From NCBI RefSeq assembly GCF_030265065.1, contig NC_080398.1, positions 22,716,482 to 22,780,481 of the forward strand: a stretch of DNA of 64,000 nucleotides, read 5' to 3'. A program made the position numbers and the translations under genes. The notes under the pieces were generated by a model. The model searched no databases. It was not told where the DNA came from and saw only the letters and a program-made list of their open reading frames with translations. Source of the DNA: Corythoichthys intestinalis. Taxonomy: Eukaryota > Chordata > Actinopteri > Syngnathiformes > Syngnathidae. This document shows positions 1 to 10,492 of the stretch, piece after piece. The first letter of the stretch is position 1, and each line of letters starts with the position of its first letter.

Positions 1-588
1 GATGATAAAGTTGCCATGTAGATACAATGGCGTACCGCAAGCAACACGTCACTTCCGCTCATTAATATTCATGACATTAGCTACTGTTGCTAAGTAAGGA
101 CAAGCCACCGTTTGTCCCTAATAGGAAATAAATGGAAATCCTGTACGAAGGAGATGTTTACAGAGCTAAACCTACCAATTTGCTCCGAAAATGATGTGCC
201 TGGTGCCAAATTCACTGGCAAATGTGTGGAAGAACATAAAAATGTTCAGTTAAAAAGATGGCTTGAGTGTCGAAGGCTGAAAAAGACGGAAAAAAACGAG
301 CTGACCTAAGCATAGCCTTAGCTTTTTTATCGACGCGACTGACAATGACATTCTCCTGTTTCAACAAGCTATCCTTTACCATCAGCCCCTGTCTTTCTTA
401 TATATCCTCTGGTTGTCCTACGTCTCTGACTGATCCTTGGGCTAATTTAGTTAGCTTTGTGTAGCGATCGCAAATGGTACTTAGTGACAGCCAACGAACA
501 CTTTTAATTTTTTCATTGATAACAAATCTTAATTCTATATTTTATTTACACTTCCCCCTTACTAAAGTTGTTAAATATATATATATAT

Positions 589-1395
589 TAGGGCAGTCAA
601 ACGATTAAAATTTTTAATCGAGTTAATTACAGCTTAAAAATTAATTAATCGTAATTAATTGCAATTAATTGCAATTCAAACCATCTATAAAATATACCAT
701 ATTTTCTGTAAATTATATATATATTCTGTAAAATAAATTGTTGGAATGGAAAGATAAGACACAAGATGGATATATACATTCAACATACGGTACATAAAGA
801 CTGTAGTGGGCATTTCACTCTACTGTCATTTAAATCTGTCTATGCTGTCCTCACTCCGAAGCGTCTACTTTTTCCAAAGCTAGACAGCTAGTGAACGACG
901 CCTTAATAATTAGACTTCTTCCTTTTTCATCTGATTTATTAATAAAATGGCCTCAAACCATTGTCCTCTTTAGACCGTCGTAAAACTACAAAAAGTACAC
1001 AAGCATTGCATTAGCAACAACGTTAGCTTAGCACGCTATACAGGTTCACTAAACATAAACAAAAAGCATCTCATACAAAAAATATACCATTTCGCTTACT
1101 AACATAATATGTACGTTCTTTACAACAACCATACTTACGGACAAATCTTGTCCAAGGATCATATAAGCACAACATTATCAGCCCGAGACGTCGTGCAGCC
1201 GTAATGAACTGGCAAACCATGTCGCAAAGCGACCACAAGAGTTCGCTGTTGGACAGCATAAAAAGCCTTGCTGTAAAACTTACCAAAAGGCAGAATACTT
1301 TCTGAGCGGGACATGTGCGTTAATTGCGTCAAATATTTTACGTGATTAATTAAAAAAATTAATTATCGCGCGTTAACGCGATCATTTTGACAGCC

Positions 1396-1398
<3 letters not shown>
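589..1398. mobile_element. hAT-like MITE, TAGGGCTGTCAAA family, copy 1
   Basis: Terminal inverted repeats start TAGGGCAGTCAAACGATTAA on the left and end TTTTGACAGCCCTA on the right. The interior is AT-rich with no transposase. It sits in an AT microsatellite, which hides the target duplication. A better copy with a clear 8-bp duplication lies at 48,858-49,474. Confidence 0.7.
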
Positions 1399-1436
<38 letters not shown>

Positions 1437-1495
1437 GTATACATATATATATACGTATACATATATATATGTATACATATATATATATATATATA
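1399..1495. repeat. AT-rich microsatellite
   Basis: Nearly pure (AT)n with interspersed GTATAC units. It abuts the right end of the MITE and is the likely insertion target. Confidence 0.9.
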
Positions 1496-2504
1496 AAACA
1501 GTGGCAGTCAGATACCATTGTAAATTTTTTCAGGTCATTCATTGTCAGACAGAAGCAGTATGGCACAACGTTACGCTAAAAAAATAAGTTAAAAGTATAA
1601 AAATGGCTTACCTCTTTGTCTTCTGAAAGACCATGCCAACCCAACAAAATGTGTACTGCATATGAAATGTGAATGGATTCACCGAGCTGGTGTTAAAGTC
1701 CGGCGCAAGTTGATTCGGTCTTCACATTTTTTCCTCCTGAGTTTTTGGTTTCCGGAAACGTATGAAGAATACATCCTTCATGTGTCGCAATGTCTAGAGT
1801 CGTTTCTACAAGTTCCAAAAAAGCAATGCGTGATCGGCATGTTCAATTTTGAAAGATAACCGGGGAAAAGTAGCACAAATTATGTTGTTTCTATGCGAGG
1901 GCGGGTCTATAATGTCCCACTTCGGCTTTACTTCCGCTTTACGATGCGACGTCACAGTCTAAAAATAGCATGCGTGCGGTACGCCATTTGTAAATTTTTA
2001 CAAATAAACTCTCACCCTAGAAACTTTCACTTTAAGGTTTTCGTTCTCAAGGTGGTTTTCAGTGACCTTTATGAACAGAAGCATCATAACGAATTAGAAA
2101 ACAGCTAAAAATATTATTTGTGTGTGCCGTGTAATTTAACTGGTGACCAAATGAGGGTAGAGTTTAGTCCGCTTTCAGGCCCCAGCTCAACTGTGACCTT
2201 CTGGGGACAAGCACTATAAGAAGAATGACTGGTTGATTTATTTCTTTTTCTTGTATAATACATACCGCAAAATACACACACATTTTCAACAATTCACCTG
2301 TCCATTGTAAATGTTGTGTACACTATACCTGCCCCGCGGACACACCTGCTCCCTTTTGTTTTGTGAAGAAAAAATAAACCACTTCTTTCTCCTCAATTAC
2401 CGAAGGCTAATAAAAAATGAAATACACCAATGAATCACGATGGGTGCACCCTTTCGAATTGTACGCTACGCCCCAAAATTAAACACTCGAGTTGGACCAC
2501 GGCG

Positions 2505-2510
2505 TATAAG
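2505..2510 (+). promoter_or_regulatory. Putative TATA box of cnfn
   Basis: TATAAG in the context GGCGTATAAGAGCC lies 58 bp before the cnfn start codon. That spacing would give a 5' UTR of roughly 25-35 nt if no upstream exon exists. Confidence 0.4.
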
Positions 2511-2567
2511 AGCCCACCCGAGAGCACTAGCCCACATGGGTGAACATTGGACTTCCCGCTCGCAGCC

Positions 2568-5500
2568 ATGACTTTCCAGCCAAGCGTGATTAGCTCCCAA
2601 CCTCAAGTGAACGTCCAGCAGTTCACAGTTTCCTCCGGCCTGTCTGACTGGACCTCCGGCACGCTTGAGTGCTGTGATGACTGCGGCATTTGTATGCATT
2701 GAAACTGCCGAGCGGCGTCTTCACGACAATGTCACTTTTACGCTGTTTTTTGCCCACAGGTCTGTGTGGGACCTTCTTGCCATGCATACTGGAGTGCAAG
2801 GTGGCCCAGGACAGCGGAGAGACCTGCTGCGTGGCATTCCTCCCTGGCAGCTCGGTGGCATTGAGGACCCACATACGTCACAAATACCGCATTGAAGTGA
2901 GTTTAGCCAAAATACAGTTTACACTTAACAAAAGTAAAAATAAATGGCTTAACCTTAAAAAAAAAAAATATATATATATATATATACTGTATATATATTA
3001 AGGGTGTAACGGTACATGTATTTGTATTGAACCGTTTCGGTACGTGGTGCTCGGTTCGAAACGGAGGCGAACCGAACGAGTTTCTGACGTGATGTAACCC
3101 TTACTTTTCGAGGCTGTGAGTCGATCGGGTTACAGTTTCTTTGTGTAGATTATATTTACTCCGTCTTCTGTACTATAATGAGGACCAACACGGTAGGACA
3201 GTAAAACCCAGAAACGTTGTTATGGGTTGTATTTAGCTACATTTACAACACTTTCATTGAATAATAAAGTGCTGTTTATTTTCAAACACAAAGTATATTG
3301 AGGCAGGTTTAATGCTGAAAGGGTGCATTATGTTACAGTGGCTTACAATAATTTCAGATATAGTTATAGTATTCTAAAGTAGTTTTGGAGGTGGTACTTG
3401 ATGGAAAATGTTTAAAAATAGTGTGTTAGTGTAAGGACTTTTTTCACCTACAGGTGCAAATCAATTATTTTTAGGGGTTGGCCTTATTTGTGACTCTTTG
3501 ATGTTACTATCCAGGAATTGTTAGACAAATTTTTTAAAGTCTTATTGTCTGCTTTGTGTAGTTCTGCTTTTTTGTTAACACTTAAGACTATGTTTTGGGT
3601 CCAAAATTAGAAAAAGTAATAGGAGAAGAGAACTTCAGGTCACTTAATAAAAGTAACAATAGGAATGAAATTGTTATCGAAAAAGCCATTGCAATTTGTA
3701 TTTTAGTGTCTCGCATTTCATCCTTTTATGGACTGCGCGCGTCAGGGGTAAGGCAGAGCCACCCTGTGTACACAGTGGACTGATTTGTAGATTTGTATTG
3801 TAGACCAGGGATGTCAAACTCATTTTGGTTCATTAATGGCAATTAAATCACATGTGGGCCGGATCAGTTTATTTAAGGGCAAATACGTTAATTCACTAGC
3901 TGCCATTGTTGACAGTGCAAGATGTTCAATCCATTTTGATCCAATCCAAATGGATTGGACGGATAGTGCCAATAATGGCACTGCAATATGAGCATTCATA
4001 TCTATTCATCCCAGTTTAAGTGAATTGGATGTCTATCATTGTCAGTGGAAGCCAAAGAGTTAATTTGAAGTCACTTCCAAGTAATTTTAGGGCGCTGACG
4101 GGTCAACTTCCCGTACATTTTTGGGCATACCAGGGAATTTCTAGGTTACTTCCTGTTGAATCTGGGTCACTCCTTGTTGGTTTGGGGGCATTTTTGAGTT
4201 GACTTCTTCGTTAACTCATTGGCTGCCATTGACTTTGCTAGACATCCAATCTATTTTGACTGGGAGGAAGCAAATAAACGAATGTGACTGCAGACACAAT
4301 AAATCTTTTAAAAAGTTTTATCGCCCCAATTTCAAAGTAAAAGCACGTGATTCTGTACGTGCAGTACAAATGAGTTGCAATGTGCCCGTCAGGCAGAACA
4401 AATGGCCCTTGGGCCATAGGTTTGACACCACTGCTGGAGACAACAAGGCTTTTTCCCGTCAAATTCACACCCATGGGAAATCTTGTGGCTTCAATGAACC
4501 TAAAATGCATGTTTTGAGATGCTCGGGGAATTCATAGCGCCAGGAGAAAATGCACATTCACTGGAAGACCGTTTGAACTCCTAAAAGAAAATACAGACTT
4601 GTTTTGAACTTTAAAATTGTGAGGTAGAAATGCAAACAAGTCTTCCACTTGTTACGCTTAGCACATTGTTAAAGAAAGTATACGGCAAGTAATGCTATAC
4701 TTCTTAAACAAGGTTCAATTATAAATGGATTAAAATGACAAATTTGTTTTACAATGTACAGTGGGGCAAATAAGTATTTAGTCAACCACCAATTGTGCAA
4801 GTTCTCCCACTTGAAAATATTAGAGAGGCCTGTAATTGTCAACATGGGTAAACCTCAACCATGAGAGACAGAATGTGGAAAAAAAACTAGAAAATCACAT
4901 TGTTTGATTTTTAAAGACTTTATTTCCAAATTAGAGTGGAAAATAAGTATTTTGTCACCTACAAACAAGCAAGATTTCTTCTAACGAGGTCTAACGAGGC
5001 TCCACTCGTTACCTGTATTAATGGCACCTGTTTTAACTCATTATCGGTATAATAGACACCTGTACACAAATCAGTCAGTCACACTCCAAACTTCACTATG
5101 GCCAAGACCAAAGAGCTGTCGAACACTAGACACCAGAGACAAAATTGTAGACCTCCACCAGGCTGGGAAGACTGAATCTGCAATAGGTAAAACGCTTGGT
5201 GTAAAGAAATCAACTGTGGGAGCAATTATTAGAAAATGGAAGACATACATGACCACTTATAATCTCCCTTGATCTGGAGCTCCATGCAAGATTTCACCCC
5301 GTGGCATCAAAATGATAACAAGAGCGGTGAGCAAAAATCCCAGAACCACACGGGGGGACCAAGTGAATGACCTACAGAGAGCTGGGACCACAGTAGCAAA
5401 GGCTACTACTATCAGTAACACAATGCGCTTCCAGGGACTCAAATCCTGCACTGCCAGACGTGTCCCCCTGCTGAAGAAAGTACACGTCCGGGGCTGGCTG

Positions 5501-7138
5501 TGGTTCGCTAGAGAGCATTTGGATGATCCAGAAGAGGACTGGGAGAAGGTGTTATGGTCAGATGAAACCAAAATAGAACTTTTTGGTAGAAACACAGGTT
5601 CTCGTGTTTGGAGGAGAAAGAATACTGAATTGCATCCGAAGAACACCATACCGACTGTGAAGCATGGGGGTGGAAACATCATGCTTTGGGGCTGTTTTTC
5701 TGCAAAGGGACCAGGACGACTGATCTGTGTAAAGGAAAGAATGAATGGGGCCATGTATCGAGAGATTTTGAGTGAAAATCTCCTTCCATCAGCAAGGGCA
5801 TTGAAGATGGAACGTGGCTGGGTCTTTCAGCATGACAGTGATCCCAAACACACAGCCAGGGCAACAAAGGAGTGGCTTCGTAAGAAGCATTTCAAGGTCC
5901 TGGAGTGGCCAAGCCAGTCTCCAGGTCTCAACCCCATAGAAAATCTGCGGAAGGAGTTGAAAGTCCGTGTTGTCCAACGACAGCCCCAAAACATCACTGC
6001 TCTAGAGATCTGCATGGGAGACTGGGCCAAAATACCAGCAACAGTGTGTGGAAAGCTTGTGAAAAGTTACAGAAAACGTTTGGCCTCCGTTATTGCCAAC
6101 AAAGGATACATGACAAAGTATTGAGATGAACGTTTGGTATTGACCAAATACTTATTTTCCACCATGATTTGCAAATAAATTCTTTAAAAATCAAACAATG
6201 TGATTTTCTGTTTTTTTTTCACATTCTGTCTCTCATGGTTGAGGTTTTCCCATGTTGACAATTACAGGCCTCCATAATATTTTCAAGTGGGAGAACTTGC
6301 ACAATTAGTGGTTTACTAAATACTTATTTGCCCCACTGTATATAAAATCCACAAGTTTTCAAATTATCTACGACTAGGATGGACAAATCAGATTTCTTTG
6401 TGTTTTTCGGACTCGAGTAAGGCATTAACTTGACGGTCTGAACGGAAAAAGTTGCGTAGAAGTGCAGCATTTCAAATCCGATCTAGGCCACTTTCGTATT
6501 TGGTTAAAATCCAATCTGGGCCACATTTTTCCAGAATGTGCAGGCGGTCTGCACACTCAAGTCTGGCAAAATGGAATTCATGCAGCAATTACATCAGCAA
6601 AGAGAAAGTGAGAGAGGCAGGGAGGACGTCAGCAATGGAGCTGTGCATTAGCATTAGCACCTAGCTTGAAGTCAGCTTTTAGTGAGGAGGTAGGGTTGTC
6701 GGTCTGACCCCCCTGTCCTAGAATGGTGTAGAGCAGGGGTGTCCAAACTGGTCCTCAAGGGCCGCTGTGTCTCCTGGTTTTTGTTCTTACCAATTGCGCA
6801 CAGACAGTTTAACCAATGAAGTTTCTGCTAAAACAAGCAGCACCTGACAGCAATCAACTGATTACACTTAAGAATCAGATATTAAGAAAAATCGGAATTG
6901 CGGTCTCAACCTAGCCTAATTGGCACCATGTGGCAATCACAGACTATGTATTTATTAGCATTGTATCATCACACCTTTGTTATCTTTTGAAAATATACAT
7001 TGCATAGTATTATCAAACTAACTGAATGTTTCCCCTTCGCTTCTACAGGGCTCGGTGTGTAATGACTGGTGTGTGATGGCCTGCCTGTATCAGTGTGGAC
7101 TGTGTCAAATGGCGCGAGAGCAAAAAATGAGAGCTTAA
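2568..7138 (+). CDS. cnfn: Cornifelin / PLAC8-family cysteine-rich protein, 3 exons
   Basis: Coding exons are 2568-2691, 2760-2896 and 7049-7138, giving about 116 residues, close to the family length. The start lies in a good context (GCAGCCATGA). Exon 1 encodes [16 protein letters not shown]. Exon 2 encodes [20 protein letters not shown], then CCVAFLPG and [11 protein letters not shown]. Exon 3 encodes [20 protein letters not shown] and ends in TAA. The paired cysteines and the CLCGTF, LPG and CQMARE motifs are those of the PLAC8/cornifelin family, small Cys-rich proteins; cornifelin is known from the cornified envelope of mammalian skin, and the fish role is unknown. Splice sites fit (GTATGC/CACAG, phase 1; GTGAGT/ACAG, phase 0). 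Intron 2 is 4.15 kb and filled with transposons. A neighbouring PLAC8 paralogue is the main alternative name. Confidence 0.8.
2941..3805. repeat. Intron 2 of cnfn: microsatellite and TE fragment
   Basis: An A-run and (TA)n tract at 2957-3000 are followed by TAAGGGTGTAACGGTACATG, the terminus of a hAT-like repeat common in fish. The right end of this element was not found. Nothing coding is seen up to 3805. Confidence 0.5.
3806..4435. mobile_element. hAT-like MITE (CCAGGGATGTCAAACTCA)
   Basis: The left end reads ACCAGGGATGTCAAACTCAT and the right end ATAGGTTTGACACCACTG, which are imperfect inverted repeats. The interior at 4060-4200 holds degenerate short repeats (ACTTCCTGTTGAATCTGGGT type), also seen near 27,150-27,350. 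No coding capacity was seen. Confidence 0.5.
4759..6338 (+). mobile_element. Tc1-like transposon, CAGTGGGGCAAATAAG family, copy 1
   Basis: The ends are inverted repeats starting CAGTGGGGCAAATAAGTATT, flanked by the TA target duplication. The element is about 1.58 kb, the full length for Tc1, and sits inside intron 2 of cnfn. The same family occurs at 61,335-62,917 in the opposite orientation. Confidence 0.95.
5098..6124 (+). pseudogene. Tc1 transposase pseudogene (DD34E)
   Basis: It starts MAKTKELS and carries the paired helix-turn-helix region ([12 protein letters not shown]). The catalytic Asp residues ([19 protein letters not shown]) and Glu ([10 protein letters not shown]) are all present. 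A few extra bases near 5122 shift the frame right after the start, and a TGA at about 5271 replaces an Arg codon, so the copy is inactive. The C-terminus ([10 protein letters not shown]) is complete. Confidence 0.9.
6395..6665 (+). repeat. Dispersed repeat shared with 27,680-27,930
   Basis: The stretch from GGCATTAACTTGACGGTCTG through GGAATTCATGCAGCAATTAC reappears at about 27,710-27,880 with moderate divergence. It is probably an internal part of a non-autonomous DNA transposon; no termini were identified here. Confidence 0.55.
6727..6960 (+). repeat. MITE fragment (CAGGGGTGTCCAAACTGGTC)
   Basis: It is similar in plan to the complete MITE at 42,913-43,145: GCAGGGGTGTCCAAAC, then a GGGCCGC core and an ATCAACTGATTACAC stretch. 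The right end was not found. Confidence 0.5.
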
Positions 7139-7395
7139 GATTAGGGGGGAAAAAAAGCAATGGATAAAATTTTAAAATACAAATCACAATTTGATGGACG
7201 TCCCGTTTCCAGTAACATTTAGGCATTTTTACGGTAAATTGTAATACAAGGTATAAAGTCCATTTCTGTCAGTAGTAGTAAATGAGTTACATTTTCTTCA
7301 CCAATTTTTGTTGATGTTTTAGGATTAGTTTACATGTCAGTAAATTGTCTTCATGCATTTTAATCACTTATTTATTTTGTAAATCACATCATTCC

Positions 7396-7401
7396 AATAA
7401 A
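7396..7401 (+). terminator. Polyadenylation signal, cnfn
   Basis: AATAAA about 258 bp after the cnfn stop codon, the first canonical hexamer downstream. Confidence 0.55.
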
Positions 7402-8930
7402 AAGTGTATTACGCAGTATGTGTGTCTGTGTTGTCAAACCCATCCATTCACATTCACTAAATTGGAACTGAACCTATAATGCCTGCACAAAACTCCCTCG
7501 CCACCACTGAACATTTTATCAAATTATTAATGATGCATTTTTTTCACTCTTTGGATTTGTTAAATTTGACGTCAGTAATATATGCGAGACTGAGACAAAA
7601 GTCTCGCCTTCCTCTTTCCGACAAACAAGAAACACAAAGCTTTGAGGCACATTTCCTTTGATCGGGTAAGAGCCAAAATAATATCTCCATTTTAATTCTT
7701 CTTTCTACACTGTTACTTGCCTTTTTATGCGAGGTTATATGTAGCCAATGCAAAGGCTGTGTTCACATACGGAGAGTTGAAGTAGTTGAAGCATGCTTAT
7801 GCAACTTTTAAAGAATGTTTTTTTTTCCAAATAACAAATGGAGGGGAACTAAAATATTTTATACTCGCGTGGTTCTAAGGGCTACTCATATTACAGAAAA
7901 GTGCAGTTATACAAATTGTAGATGCCTTTTTTTTTTTTTTAACTGCATTTCCCCCTCCAGTCTCTCACTGTGAAGCACACAGATGTTTTATATAATGATA
8001 GAAAATGTATTTACTTGCAGAACTATGTATGTTCACTCTATGAATTGAATTTTACACAATCCGGTTAAAACAGCTGTGAGCAAAGTATGGCTTATGTGTC
8101 ACATAAGCCCTGCTTACCAGAAAGATTACCGTAGCTACCCCATGCCCTCTAAAATTGGCTGAATGAAATGTAGTTGTTTTAAATTTGAATAAAAAATGAA
8201 AAATTTCAGTTCCCTCCTAAAATACAACGATATATAACTTCTCAATTTTCCTTAAAAACTCAATAAAAAAAAGACAGTAGATCAATAGCATGCTGTGGGA
8301 AAAAGGAAATGAAAATTTTATAATGAGGAAATGTAATATAAGTCTCGGATTCACGTTTACTGACATACTGCATGTACAGCTGAGGTTCCACATGCGTCAC
8401 AATCGTATTTAACTTTTATTTATTTTTTTTTACTTTAATCAATAAAAGTTAAATTCACATTAACTAAATTTTATCCCGTAGAAATTAATTTTAAAAATAG
8501 CGGGTTTCTATCAGGTTTTCTAAAATGTAATTATTTTACATACTTAATTTTCCTTTGTTGAGTGTGGGGCTTTAAGGAGTGTGGCTTAGTGAGTGAGATC
8601 ATGTACTGGAGTCAAGCACCTGCCACCTCCAAGCCTCTCACCACCCAAGCCCAACCGCATCATCAGAACCCCCCACCCCGATTAACTAGGACGGTGGTAC
8701 AATTTTGCAATATATTACAGTCTTCCGAAAAAAGACAAAAACAGTTGAGTTTTGTATACAAATAGGTGAATCTATTAAATGATTTCACTTTTGATAGAAA
8801 TGTAGGCGAAGAGAACAAAAAACTTGCAACGACTCAAGTTGTTAGCGAATGCCGGGGTTCATAAATAATTTGATTTATGTATAACATTTTCTGAGAATTA
8901 GGGTCTCGATTCTCTCACGATGCTTCTTTT
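7402..8930. other. Intergenic, no gene recognised
   Basis: AT-rich sequence without convincing ORFs, splice-site pairs or RNA signatures. Short poly-T and poly-A runs only. Confidence 0.5.
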
Positions 8931-8935
8931 CATAA

Positions 8936-9075
8936 CCAGTGTTGTTAATCTTACTTTAAATAAGTAATTAGTTACAGTTTCAAATTACTTCTCCCCAAAA
9001 AACAATTGAGTTAGTAACTCTGTTACCTCATTGTAAGAGTAATTAGTTACTCAGCAAAATAACTGACTTTACATG
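8936..9075 (+). repeat. hAT MITE fragment, CAGTGTTGTTAATCTTAC family
   Basis: It matches the left end of the complete element at 57,534-58,402 (AGTGTTGTTAATCTTACT, then repeated AGTAATTAGTTAC motifs). The right end is missing here. Confidence 0.6.
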
Positions 9076-9239
9076 TTCTACACATTATTACATTATACAT
9101 CTTTCACATCAAAGATGTTTATATTAACTGATTGAAGTGATTTTTTAGAAAAAAAAACAACCCCCCCCCAAAAAAACGAAACAAAACAAAAAAACGGAGG
9201 TCACACTTTTTTTTTTTTTTTTTTTTAATTTCACCTACA

Positions 9240-10200
9240 TAAGAGTTTAAAGTGCTTATGACACCAAAAAGCATGTTTATTCCATATTCCTTGCGGTATT
9301 TTATGGTCCTGAATGAAATGGACCACTTGGATGTGTGTGGAAACGATCATTTTATTTCTTCAATTTTTTTAATCCCGCGCCACGAAAATGAATAACTTCC
9401 TGTTTTGAGGAGGAATGCGATGGCGACGTCACCCGGGTCAGCATTTCACAATACAGCATTGCTTTTTAGCATGCAGATGGACTGCGGATTCAGCTGATTT
9501 TGCAGATTAATTTGTTTATTTTTCGCATCACGCCAGCAAAATATGCTGCAGAAAATTGTTGCTGCACCAGGGAGAGGCGTGTGAGCCTTTTTGGGTTTCA
9601 AAAGGTTCCCATTGACCGCGGATATTGGCCAGAACAAGCCCTACTACTGTGGGACCATTGGAATTACGAGGAAGTGAGTAAGCATTTTGTATTATGTCAA
9701 ATACAGGGATCATGGCACAAGTTTTAATACGGAGTTGGCTTGCATTTTGTGGCTGATTGTCCAGCGAGAATGCCACTCGACCGACAACAGGCGGCTTGTC
9801 GCACACTCACTTCTATACTCGGCTAATTGCCTTCTTCGTGTGCCCAGTGTTCTGTCAAATTTTCAATCCAATTAGAAATTGCAACTTTGTAATCGCTGTA
9901 TTCGCAGCCATTTTTAACACACAGTAAACACTACAAACTTTCTTTAAATAAAGGACTATTATATACGTTTGATCATGGACGGACATGTGTTCCCCTCAGA
10001 CACATCCTGCCATGTTAGCTGCACAACAACAAAACGGCGCTTTCGTATGACTCTCTCATTGTTTACGTCTTCGCTGTGTAGTAAAGTAGCACTATTTTAC
10101 GCCAAGTTTGTGTTTACCATGTGGCAACTACGGGCTCTTCCGATGTCGGCCGGTTTGTCCGGTGGTCTTTCTCCTTTTTGTACTTTACACACATAGAAAG
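9240..10200. repeat. Unassigned, probably repetitive stretch upstream of the TLR gene
   Basis: Short open frames exist (for example 9500-9727), but no domain was recognised. The start (TTTATTCCATATTCCTTGCG) resembles dispersed fish repeats I have seen. A promoter or 5' exon of the TLR gene could lie in or just after it; the sequence does not decide. Confidence 0.3.
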
Positions 10201-10492
10201 GTGCACATAGTAACTCCATCCTAGGGCTGGAACGTATTAATTCCATAATGGCATCGGTTCACAAAATTTTAGGTTTGTAAACCGGGATTAATTAAATTCA
10301 AGAACTGGGGTTCCCATCTTTGAGATTTGTATTAGTGGTTTGTGAAATGCAAAATATTCTAGTAAACGCTGAGATAAGTAAACATAGGAGAAACAGAACG
10401 GTGGCAATGATAACAACTTCATTTTCTCTACCCTTTCTGTCCACAGATTTACACCTATGAAGACCCAACACTAGTTGGAAGAAAGCTGAATC

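Larger units (their letters stand above)
58..1990. mobile_element. Old DNA transposon with SAP-like and THAP-like coding remnants
   Basis: A plus-strand remnant at 112-309 encodes a short SAP-like segment (KFTGKCVEEHKNVQLKRWLE). On the minus strand, about 1640-1860 encodes a degraded THAP-like zinc finger (GTCRNDSRHC). Both point inwards. The left end (58-100) and the stretch near 465-500 reappear in inverted orientation at 50,530-50,680, and the THAP part reappears at 50,038-50,275, so this is one dispersed family. The element is interrupted by a MITE at 589-1398. The superfamily was not resolved; a Harbinger/ISL2EU-like element is one guess. Outer boundaries are approximate. Confidence 0.5.

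Noticed and set aside
112-309. SAP-like frame as a host gene
   Set aside because: Its flanks recur inverted at 50.5 kb, so it is part of a dispersed transposon.
1387-1587. 66-codon frame of Ile/Tyr repeats
   Set aside because: Translation of an AT microsatellite.
5257-5754. 165-codon open frame on the minus strand
   Set aside because: It is the complement of the Tc1 transposase; the same antisense frame recurs at 62,021-62,590 opposite copy 2.
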